A stretch of 8,517 bases of DNA from positions 1 to 8,517 of the forward strand of contig JAGLYY010000382.1 in NCBI GenBank assembly GCA_023131935.1. The letters run 5' to 3'. This document shows, in pieces, positions 1-6,013 of the stretch. The notes beneath the pieces are model-generated. The model worked only from the letters and a program-made list of their open reading frames with translations, was not told where the DNA came from and did no database searches. The translations under genes were made by a program, and so were the position numbers. This DNA is from Spirochaetales bacterium. Its GTDB lineage: Bacteria > Spirochaetota > Spirochaetia > JAGLYY01. Every line of letters begins with the position of its first letter. Positions within the stretch are counted from its first letter, which is position 1.

Positions 1-3
1 ACC

Positions 4-483
4 ATGGCCGAAGACACTACAACACTGCAAATGGTCACTTTTCAGCTTGGAGAAGAACACTATGGCATCAACATCATGGAGGTGAACGAGATCGTTCGTA
101 TCCAGGAAGTTCGAGCTATTCCCAACGCCCCCTCCTATATTGAAGGGATTATTAACCTCCGGGGTAAGATTATTCCGGTTATCAATCTTCACAAGCGCTT
201 CCATCTGAAGCGGGCAGTCTTAAGCGAAGAAGATGAAATGTTAGGCGGCTTTATCATTATCGACCTCGACGGCATGCAGATTGGTGTTGTTATCGATAAG
301 ATTTCCCGGGTTGTCAGCATTAAAAGTGATTCTATCCAACCGCCACCCCAGATGATTAGTGGGATTGGGGCTGAGTATATTCAAGGGGTTACCAGTGATG
401 AATCGGGGTATCTGATCATCCTGGACACCCGCCGGCTCTTTGATCCAAAAGAGCTTCAGCAAATCAGTAATATCGGTAAATAA
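4..483 (+). CDS. cheW: CheW chemotaxis coupling protein
   Basis: This is a 159-residue single-domain CheW. CheW is the cytoplasmic adaptor that links methyl-accepting chemotaxis receptors to the histidine kinase CheA in polar signalling arrays. The sequence shows the family pattern throughout: a first beta strand (LQMVTFQLGEEHYGINI, residues 8-24), the segment VNEIVRIQEVRAIPNAP (27-43), and the hallmark YIEGIINLRGKIIPVINL (45-62) with the conserved Arg53. The second half has GGFIIIDLDG, IGVVIDKISRVVSI and a closing LIILDTRRLF. The length is normal and there is no fused receiver or CheA domain. The ATG at base 4 gives the usual short N-terminus, but only three bases lie upstream, so its ribosome site is unseen and a start further left cannot be excluded. 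The next gene begins 12 bases after the stop, implying co-transcription. Spirochaetes often carry several cheW copies, so its receptor partners cannot be read from here. Confidence 0.95.
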   Translation: MAEDTTTLQMVTFQLGEEHYGINIMEVNEIVRIQEVRAIPNAPSYIEGIINLRGKIIPVINLHKRFHLKRAVLSEEDEMLGGFIIIDLDGMQIGVVIDKISRVVSIKSDSIQPPPQMISGIGAEYIQGVTSDESGYLIILDTRRLFDPKELQQISNIGK

Positions 484-488
484 GAGGT
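482..488 (+). promoter_or_regulatory. Ribosome binding site deciding the GTG start of the DegT-like gene
   Basis: AAGAGGT begins inside the cheW stop codon and lies 7 bases before the GTG at 496. It is the only good Shine-Dalgarno match near the N-terminus and supports GTG as the start. Its overlap with the cheW stop suggests that translation of the two genes is coupled. Confidence 0.6.
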
Positions 489-495
489 ACCGACC

Positions 496-1515
496 GTGTC
501 GATACCGGTTTTCAAGCCCTCAATAAAGCGTCGGGACATGGATGCTGTTCTGACCTGCATGGTTAGAGACTCAATCGGCCCTGGAGAACAGGGGAAGGTC
601 CTTGTAAAAGAGGTAAAGTCCTACCTCGGTCTCCAGGGAGGGTTTGCCCTCCGGGAATATCGTCGGGCCATCGAGCTTGCTATTGTCTCCATCGGCCTCG
701 AAGAGGGGGACCGGGTTCTTTTGTCTCCCCTCTCACCCCGGGTATACATCGATGTTCTCGAGGAGTACAGCCTGGTGCCCCGGTTCGTCGATGTGGACCC
801 TGAATCGGCGTGCCTCGATCCCGGCAAGGCGGGACCTCTGTTCCCGGAGGATCCGAAGGCGATCATCATCCATTACCCCCTGGGCATTATCCCCGACATG
901 GAAGAAATTTCCTCCCTGGGACTTCCGATTATTGAGGATATTTCCACTGCCCTTGGGGGCGGTGTAGGGGATATGAAAGCGGGCAGCTGGGGACAGTATG
1001 TAGTTGCCGCCTTTGAAGAGGATGGTATTATTACCACCGGGGGTGGGGCAATAGTCTTCGCCTCGGGAAAAAGAGAGCTGAGAGCTCTGAAGGACCATGG
1101 GGAATATCTGCCCCAATCCAGCTTCATGAGTGATATGAACGCGGCCCTCGGAGTGGTCCAAATTGGTAATATCGAAAATTTCATCCGTCAGCGGGAAGAA
1201 ATTGCGGACATATTTTCGAAAAGCCTGTTAAAATCAAAGCACCGGGGTTTACTGCAGCGGGGAGAGGGGAAAAGAATTTTCTACTCTTTTCCTGTTCTTT
1301 TAGGGTCAGGATTGAAGGATGCTGCCCGTTATGCCCGTAAAAAGAATATAGAGACCATGCTTGGTTTTACGGATACGGCCGTGGAATTGCTGGATGGGAA
1401 TATTTGTCCCAACGCCAGGGCCCTTGCTCTCCGGTGTCTGCTCTTTCCCCTGTATCCGATGATGGGAAAACGTAATGCCGAATTGATTTCGAAGGTGTTA
1501 TCTACCCTTCCGTAA
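496..1515 (+). CDS. DegT/DnrJ/EryC1/StrS-fold aminotransferase-like protein lacking the PLP lysine
   Basis: The 339-residue protein follows the DegT/DnrJ/EryC1/StrS (sugar aminotransferase, PLP fold type I) layout. It has an N-terminal IGPGEQGKVLVKEVKSYLG, then GLEEGDRVLLSPLSP (67-81), RFVDVDPESACLDPG (96-110), KAIIIHYPLGIIPDMEEI (121-138), PIIEDISTALGG (144-155) and a C-terminal CPNARALALRCLLFPLYPMM (304-323). The cofactor-anchoring features look lost. The usual S-F-x3-K-x-[IL]-T-[TS]-G-E-G-G becomes AFEEDGIITTGGGA (172-185), putting Gly177 where the Schiff-base lysine belongs. The phosphate-cup S-G-T becomes E54-Y55-R56. Asp148, expected to contact the pyridine nitrogen, is kept. Known Lys-less members (ColD, the E1 dehydrases) use His at this position, not Gly. 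I therefore infer a non-transaminating or PLP-free derivative of unknown role. It sits between cheW and nadK with gaps of 12 and 15 bases. GTG is the start. The fold call is fairly sure; the function is not. Confidence 0.8.
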   Translation: MSIPVFKPSIKRRDMDAVLTCMVRDSIGPGEQGKVLVKEVKSYLGLQGGFALREYRRAIELAIVSIGLEEGDRVLLSPLSPRVYIDVLEEYSLVPRFVDVDPESACLDPGKAGPLFPEDPKAIIIHYPLGIIPDMEEISSLGLPIIEDISTALGGGVGDMKAGSWGQYVVAAFEEDGIITTGGGAIVFASGKRELRALKDHGEYLPQSSFMSDMNAALGVVQIGNIENFIRQREEIADIFSKSLLKSKHRGLLQRGEGKRIFYSFPVLLGSGLKDAARYARKKNIETMLGFTDTAVELLDGNICPNARALALRCLLFPLYPMMGKRNAELISKVLSTLP

Positions 1516-1530
1516 GAACGGTTTTTAAAG

Positions 1531-2388
1531 GTGAATGGAAAAGTAGAATCGATCTATATCATCGCAAACCTCCTGAAAAAGGGTGCCGAATCCCTCATCG
1601 GCGAAATTACATCCGATCTGGAACCTCAGGGCATTCAGGTTGAGATCTTTAGTTTCAAAGGAAAGCCCGAAATTCCCCATATCCCTTTGGATACCGATGT
1701 TGTTTTCTCCCTCGGAGGGGACGGTACTGTTCTCTTTAGCGCCCGGGCTTTAAAAGGGATGGATATCCCGATTATGCCGGTAAACCTTGGTGACTTCGGT
1801 TACATCACCGAAGTGTCCCGGGAAGAATGGAAAGAGGCTTTCGATGAGTATCGACGGGGAAATGTCGGAATCAGCAAGCGGGTCATGATTGAGGCCTGCG
1901 TGGAGCGGAACGGTCACTCCTTTCGGACCATAGAGGGGCTCAATGACGCGGTTATTACCACCGCGGGAACTTCGAAGGTGGTCAGGCTGAAACTATCAAT
2001 AGAATCAAGCTACCTCGGGGAGTACCGGGCGGATGGGGTTATTCTCGCGACCCCTACAGGCTCAACCGCTTATAGCGCCGCCGCCGGAGGACCCATCCTT
2101 CAACCTGAGATGCAGGCCCTGCTTATTACCCCGATTTGTCCTTTCACCTTATCAAACCGCCCTCTTGTTGTTCAGGGAGATCAGAGTATCTTTCTTGAAG
2201 TGGAGAAGCATCAGCGGGCTGAACTCATCCTGACCATCGACGGGCAGGAGATTATCCCCCTTTTCCCCGAGGACAGGGTATGCTTCCGCCGTTCCAAGCA
2301 TGTAGTACACATCATAAATTCAACGAGACGAAATTTCGTCGAAGTTCTCCGTACAAAATTAAACTGGTCGGGAGGCCCTAATGCTTGA
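1531..2388 (+). CDS. nadK: NAD kinase
   Basis: NAD kinase phosphorylates NAD to NADP in the cytoplasm using ATP or polyphosphate and is normally essential. At 285 residues the length is typical. Visible motifs in order are SLGGDGTVLFSA (60-71) with the catalytic GGDGT at 62-66, the MPVNLGDFGYI turn (82-92, matching N-x-G-x-x-GF), LNDAVI (137-142, NAD-binding Asn-Asp/Glu motif) and ADGVILATPTGSTAYSAAAG (167-186). TPICPFTLSNRPLVV follows at 200-214, then TIDGQE (235-240). In the TPIxPHxLxxRP motif Phe205 stands where many homologues have His. The start is a GTG with a weak ribosome site; no in-frame alternative lies between it and the previous stop 15 bases upstream, so re-initiation from that gene is plausible. 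The stop overlaps the recN start by 8 bases (ATGCTTGA), indicating translational coupling. NAD kinase beside recN is a recurrent bacterial arrangement. Confidence 0.97.
   Translation: MNGKVESIYIIANLLKKGAESLIGEITSDLEPQGIQVEIFSFKGKPEIPHIPLDTDVVFSLGGDGTVLFSARALKGMDIPIMPVNLGDFGYITEVSREEWKEAFDEYRRGNVGISKRVMIEACVERNGHSFRTIEGLNDAVITTAGTSKVVRLKLSIESSYLGEYRADGVILATPTGSTAYSAAAGGPILQPEMQALLITPICPFTLSNRPLVVQGDQSIFLEVEKHQRAELILTIDGQEIIPLFPEDRVCFRRSKHVVHIINSTRRNFVEVLRTKLNWSGGPNA
2327..2340. repeat. Perfect 14-base palindrome upstream of recN
   Basis: GACGAAATTTCGTC reads identically on both strands and ends 40 bases before the recN ATG, inside the 3' end of nadK. It could bind a dimeric regulator or form a small stem in RNA. 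It does not match the LexA boxes I know (CTGT-N8-ACAG, GAAC-N4-GTTC), and it also encodes ordinary NAD kinase residues, so coincidence is quite possible. Confidence 0.3.
2370..2375 (+). promoter_or_regulatory. Ribosome binding site of recN
   Basis: GGGAGG lies 5 bases before the ATG at 2381, within the last codons of nadK. It fixes the recN start, which gives the correct RecN N-terminus (LEELHVRNFALI). Confidence 0.65.
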
Positions 2389-4066
2389 GGAACTTCATGT
2401 AAGGAACTTTGCCCTTATCGATCAGGTCCATGTGAGATTCGGGAGAGGGATGAACATCCTTTCCGGTGAAACGGGGGCTGGTAAATCAATCCTGATTGGG
2501 GCCCTTGGCCTTATTTTTGGAGCGAAAGGGGAGGCTTCTTCTATCCGCACGGGGTGTGACGAAACTACAGTATCCGCGCTCATTCGGGTTGATGGAAATA
2601 AAGAAGCCCTGGATTGGCTGAAAGAGCGGGACATCGAACCGGAGGAGGGGACAATCCTCATTAGGAGAACGGTAAAGAAAAGCGGCAGAGGTTCGGTTTT
2701 CCTGCAAAACTTCCCGGTTACCCGGGGGGACCTCGAGGAGATTACCACCTGCCTGTTTGATCTCCATGGACAGCACCAGCACCAATCCCTGCTCTCTATC
2801 GATAATCATCGCAAACTTTTAGACCGCTTTGGCGGGCATGAGGAACTGACTGGTTTACTACATGAATCCTTTACCGATCTGACCCAGAAAAAGAGGGAAT
2901 TTGATGCCCTGGTGGCTACCGAACGGGACCAGCTTCGGGAGATGGACCTCCTTTCCTTTGCCGTGAGGGAAATTGAAGAGGCCAATCTCCAGAAAGGGGA
3001 GGAGGAAGAACTTCTCGCGGAGAGCCGCCGCTTAAGTCAACATGAAAAACTTTTTGCTCTTCTCGATGACTTTCGCCGGGAGGGTTCGGAAAATACCGGA
3101 GGTGCCCTCAAATCCCTCCGTCTTGCCCGGAGCTCCCTGGAGGGGATCATTGCTATAGTTCCCGAGCTCGCCCCCCAGTCAAACAGGTTCGAAGAGGCTT
3201 TTTTCGAGATCGAGGATATCGTTGAAACAATCAGAGATTTCCAGCAGCAGGTCCAGTTCAGTCCCGAGCGGCTGGAGGAGGTGGAGCAGCGTCTCAGCCT
3301 GATCCGGCGGCTTACGAAGAAATACGGAAACTCCATCTCTGAGGTACTGGCCTACGCCGAAGAGAGCAGAAGCAAACTTGAGAGGATGGAAAACTGGGAA
3401 GAGGAAAAAGAAAACTACCGGAAGGAGATTTCTGACCTGGAAAAGAGAGTCCTTAAAATGGCCAGGGAGCTTTCGGAGAAACGTGCTGTTGTGGCAAAGA
3501 CCCTGCAGAGAGAGATCCAGGGCCGATTAGAGGGTCTCGGAATGCCGAAAGCTCAGTTTTTCATCGATATATCCCGGAAAACCAGCGAAAACGGCCGGCC
3601 TGTAGTGGGCCCATACGGCCTGGACAGGATTGAATTCAGGATCTCTCCGAACCTTGGGGAACCGCCGAAACCCCTCCGTTCCATCGCATCGGGGGGGGAA
3701 ATTTCCCGAATCATGCTGGCGATTAAATCGGTCCTTGCCGAGACCGACCATATCCAGTCCCTTATTTTCGATGAGATTGATGCCGGTATCGGCGGAGAGA
3801 TCGCTCTTGCGGTCGGTGAGCATCTGTTTCAAGTTTCACTACAAAAACAGGTCCTTTGTATAACCCACCTTGCCTCTATCGCGGTTCGTGCCGATACTCA
3901 TATCAAAGTGGAAAAATTTGTCGAAGGGGAGAGGACCATAACCACCATTCGTCAGATAGATGGCGAAGAAAAGATACACGAAATAGCGAGGATGTTATCG
4001 GGAGATTCCGAAGGTAAGGTTTCTTTGCAGCATGCCGAGGAACTTCTTGGCAGGTATCGCGTGTAA
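2381..4066 (+). CDS. recN: DNA repair protein RecN (SMC-like ATPase)
   Basis: RecN is a cytoplasmic SMC-family ATPase recruited early to DNA double-strand breaks, where it holds ends and supports RecA-dependent repair. This 561-residue copy is full length (family about 550-570). The N-terminal ATPase half has LEELHVRNFALID, Walker A GETGAGKS (29-36) and the RecN-typical FDLHGQHQHQSLL (126-138). Two charged, heptad-rich coiled-coil stretches (about 160-225 and 295-380) flank a short hinge, much shorter than in SMC or RecF relatives. The C-terminal half carries the ABC signature ASGGEISRIMLAIK (436-449), Walker B SLIFDEIDAGIGG (460-472) and the H-loop CITHLASIA (493-501). It overlaps nadK by 8 bases, and the next gene follows 21 bases after its stop. 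An 8-base G run encodes the signature SGGE. No classical SOS box was recognised upstream. Confidence 0.98.
   Translation: MLEELHVRNFALIDQVHVRFGRGMNILSGETGAGKSILIGALGLIFGAKGEASSIRTGCDETTVSALIRVDGNKEALDWLKERDIEPEEGTILIRRTVKKSGRGSVFLQNFPVTRGDLEEITTCLFDLHGQHQHQSLLSIDNHRKLLDRFGGHEELTGLLHESFTDLTQKKREFDALVATERDQLREMDLLSFAVREIEEANLQKGEEEELLAESRRLSQHEKLFALLDDFRREGSENTGGALKSLRLARSSLEGIIAIVPELAPQSNRFEEAFFEIEDIVETIRDFQQQVQFSPERLEEVEQRLSLIRRLTKKYGNSISEVLAYAEESRSKLERMENWEEEKENYRKEISDLEKRVLKMARELSEKRAVVAKTLQREIQGRLEGLGMPKAQFFIDISRKTSENGRPVVGPYGLDRIEFRISPNLGEPPKPLRSIASGGEISRIMLAIKSVLAETDHIQSLIFDEIDAGIGGEIALAVGEHLFQVSLQKQVLCITHLASIAVRADTHIKVEKFVEGERTITTIRQIDGEEKIHEIARMLSGDSEGKVSLQHAEELLGRYRV
3691..3698 (+). 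repeat. G8 homopolymer inside the RecN ABC signature
   Basis: Eight consecutive G bases encode the Ser-Gly-Gly-Glu core of the signature motif (TCG GGG GGG GAA). Slippage by one base would frameshift recN before Walker B and inactivate it. Confidence 0.9.
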
Positions 4067-4075
4067 ACCCCGAAG

Positions 4076-4081
4076 AAGGAG
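4076..4081 (+). promoter_or_regulatory. Strong ribosome binding site deciding a GTG start
   Basis: AAGGAG lies 6 bases before the GTG at 4088, in the 21-base recN-downstream gap. It is the best Shine-Dalgarno sequence in the window and makes the GTG the likely start of the downstream hypothetical gene. Confidence 0.7.
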
Positions 4082-4087
4082 AAGCCG

Positions 4088-4918
4088 GTGGGCAAGATAA
4101 GCGCTGACGCAAAAAAATATTACTTTGATCGGATAAAAGAATATAAAATCACGATTGATCAGATACATAAACGGGAGAAAAATATCCTCCAGGTAATAAA
4201 GACCGATGAAAAAGGCGCCTCATATAAAAAAGCAACTCTTGCTGATGAAAGTATGAATCTCGTTTCCTATTATATTCTGATGAACTCCCTGTCTCTTTCT
4301 CTTCTCGGAGTAAAAAATGATGCCTTTCTGAATGATGCCCGAAAGGCCTGCTACAAGGCTATTATTTATCTGGAAGATGTTGTTTCTTCCTATATTGATG
4401 TCCCCTTTTCGGATTATGAGGAAAAACTGGCCACCCTGGAGGCTCTGACCGATGAGGCGCGTTTCGCCCTAATCTCCAAGTTGGGATTTTCGATTCAGTC
4501 AGTGGTTGAAGGATTCGGAGAAAATTCAAAATGGAAGTGGTCTTTTGTAGAGATTGAGGGAAGATTCGCTACGGTGTGTAAAAACATCATGGATCTGAGG
4601 AATCTTTTAGCAGGCATGGATCCCCGGTCCCCCGGGTACGAAGCCCGGCTGCGGCACCTGCAGCTTACGAAAAAGCTTCTCCAGCAATCGGCAGACCGGT
4701 ATAGGGAAAAGTATGAACTGTCCACTCTCAGAATAGATGATTTCAAACTCGCAATTTCCTATCTCGCGGCGTTACGGCGGATTGAAATTCTCATTGGAGA
4801 GGCAGCGGACGCGGAAATAATTAAAAAGAAAATGGATATCTGGCGTACAAAGATGGAAGCTGATTCCAAGAAGAAAGAGCAGGTTGCCAAGGATGCCCGG
4901 GTAAAGCGAAAAAAATAA
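4088..4918 (+). CDS. Uncharacterised alpha-helical protein with lysine-rich C-terminal tail
   Basis: I do not recognise a family for this 276-residue protein. It has no signal peptide or membrane segment, so it is probably cytoplasmic. The sequence looks almost wholly alpha-helical. There is an N-terminal amphipathic helix rich in K, Y and I (about 5-40), a hydrophobic helix MNLVSYYILMNSLSLSLLGV (about 56-75), and a central acidic region (95-125). Helices around LRHLQLTKKLLQQSADRYREKYE follow, as does ISYLAALRRIEILIGEAADA (about 224-243). The final 25 or so residues are strongly basic (repeated K, with KDARVKRKK at the end), which could contact nucleic acid or the membrane surface. It follows recN by 21 bases with a strong ribosome site, so it is probably the last gene of the left operon. 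A role tied to RecN is only a guess from position. Codon use resembles its neighbours, with a slightly higher A/T content. Confidence 0.85.
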   Translation: MGKISADAKKYYFDRIKEYKITIDQIHKREKNILQVIKTDEKGASYKKATLADESMNLVSYYILMNSLSLSLLGVKNDAFLNDARKACYKAIIYLEDVVSSYIDVPFSDYEEKLATLEALTDEARFALISKLGFSIQSVVEGFGENSKWKWSFVEIEGRFATVCKNIMDLRNLLAGMDPRSPGYEARLRHLQLTKKLLQQSADRYREKYELSTLRIDDFKLAISYLAALRRIEILIGEAADAEIIKKKMDIWRTKMEADSKKKEQVAKDARVKRKK

Positions 4919-4925
4919 GCCTTCG

Positions 4926-4954
4926 TTGACAGCATAGAAACCTCGGTATAGGAT
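4926..4954 (+). promoter_or_regulatory. Candidate sigma-70-type promoter for the envelope gene pair
   Basis: A perfect -35 hexamer TTGACA (4926-4931) is followed by a 17-base spacer and TAGGAT (4949-4954), a -10 that keeps the key A at its second position and T at its sixth. It lies in the 45-base gap between two genes, the longest intergenic space in the window. Transcription would begin near 4960-4962, only 2-4 bases before the ATG at 4964, implying an almost leaderless message. An overlapping TATAGG with a 15-base spacer is a weaker alternative. No terminator is visible upstream, so the gene may also be read through from recN. Confidence 0.42.
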
Positions 4955-4963
4955 GCAGATGTT

Positions 4964-6013
4964 ATGCGAAAACGGTTCCTCTTTCCATTGTTTTTCATTC
5001 TGCTTTGCTCCTATCTCTTTCTTTTTCCCCGCCCTATGTCAAAGGAGTTCATTTATCAACCTGTCTGGAGCAGGGACCTCCATATCGCTTCAATTCAGCC
5101 AATTGAAGGACCGGTTATCGATTTTCGTTTGGGCAATTTCTTCGGTTATGTCCATGAAGAGGGGGAAATTTCTGTATTGGACAGAGTAACCTACGATGTG
5201 GTTATGGATGAGGAGAGATATATCAATTACTCCAGCGTCTCTGATCACCATGTATTCCTCGATACCACCGGTCAAATCCTTATGAGTGTTGAGACCCGGG
5301 GGTATCCCATCCTCTCTTCAGGAAGGTATTTCACCTTGCGTGGTGATATGGTCAGTCTTTCTGAGAGGGATGATGAAGGTGAGCTGCTCTGGAGCAGGGA
5401 TTTTCAATCTATCATTACAGGTTTAGCGGTGAACAAGGAGTTTATCGCCCTCGGGTTCCTCGATGGTGATTTTTTAGTGCTAAATTCCAGGGGAGAAATT
5501 ATTTCTGATTTTCAACCTGCAGGCAGCAGAATCAGGGTCGTTTACGGGGTGGCTCTGTCTGATGATTCCCGGAACGCGGCTATCATCAGTGGTATTGGTC
5601 CCCAGAAACTCTCAATCCTTGAACAGAGGAATGGAACATTCATTCCAATCTTCAACCTGGAGCTGGAAGATGAATTCCGCAGACCTGTCTATCTCGGCTT
5701 CAGTGATGATGGTGCTTTCGTCGGGTATGAAACATCCGGAGGAATCAAGTATCTTGATTTCTCAACCGGCAGTCTTCACGCGGTAGAGTTTCCCGGAGAT
5801 CTGCTGTCTGTAAACTTTCCGGGAAAAGGATCTCTTACCATGGTTGTCTCACGGCATAATGAATGGGGTACCCTGCAGATTTTTGAACCCGGAGGAGAAT
5901 ATGCAATCAACCAGGATTTTCTCGGCTCTCTGATCGATCTTAAAAGGAGGGGCAAGACCCTCTATCTTGGAATAGACAATAGAATTGAACGAATCGATAT
6001 GGTGGAACGGTAA
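4964..6013 (+). CDS. Membrane-anchored beta-propeller-like envelope protein of unknown function
   Basis: The 349-residue protein starts with MRKRF and a hydrophobic stretch (residues 6-22). This makes it either a single-pass inner-membrane anchor or an uncleaved signal with the rest outside the cytoplasm. The remainder is beta-rich with repeated short strand-turn units such as FLDGDFLVLNSRGEII (165-180), YLGFSDDGAFVGYE (243-256), GGIKYLDFSTG (259-269) and KTLYLGIDNRIERIDM (331-346). This is the look of a WD40/PQQ-like beta-propeller. Two copies of WSRD (35-38 and 143-146) fit a blade period of roughly 50 residues or a multiple. No enzyme motif is seen. A Cys at 15 (FILLCS) is not a good lipobox because Leu precedes it and the hydrophobic run continues. 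The gene has a candidate promoter just upstream. Its stop overlaps the next start (TAATG), so the two proteins are probably made in fixed ratio and act together. The propeller call is an inference. Confidence 0.82.
   Translation: MRKRFLFPLFFILLCSYLFLFPRPMSKEFIYQPVWSRDLHIASIQPIEGPVIDFRLGNFFGYVHEEGEISVLDRVTYDVVMDEERYINYSSVSDHHVFLDTTGQILMSVETRGYPILSSGRYFTLRGDMVSLSERDDEGELLWSRDFQSIITGLAVNKEFIALGFLDGDFLVLNSRGEIISDFQPAGSRIRVVYGVALSDDSRNAAIISGIGPQKLSILEQRNGTFIPIFNLELEDEFRRPVYLGFSDDGAFVGYETSGGIKYLDFSTGSLHAVEFPGDLLSVNFPGKGSLTMVVSRHNEWGTLQIFEPGGEYAINQDFLGSLIDLKRRGKTLYLGIDNRIERIDMVER

Noticed and set aside
733..1161. 142-codon open frame on the reverse strand inside the DegT-like gene
   Set aside because: It lies wholly opposite a gene with clear family motifs, has no ribosome site, and its translation resembles no protein. 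It is a shadow of GC-rich codons.
2422..2809. Two reverse-strand open frames (about 107 codons each) opposite the recN N-terminus
   Set aside because: They overlap each other and the Walker A region of recN and show no family features.
4994..5023. Possible lipoprotein signal (FILLCS) in the propeller-like protein
   Set aside because: Leu at the position before Cys is poorly tolerated, and the hydrophobic run continues after the Cys, which fits a membrane anchor better.
4953..5189. Forward open frame starting at an ATG 11 bases before the chosen start of the propeller-like gene
   Set aside because: It runs in another frame through the real gene, is short, has no ribosome site and makes no recognisable protein; the frame starting at 4964 continues for 349 codons with a proper membrane anchor.
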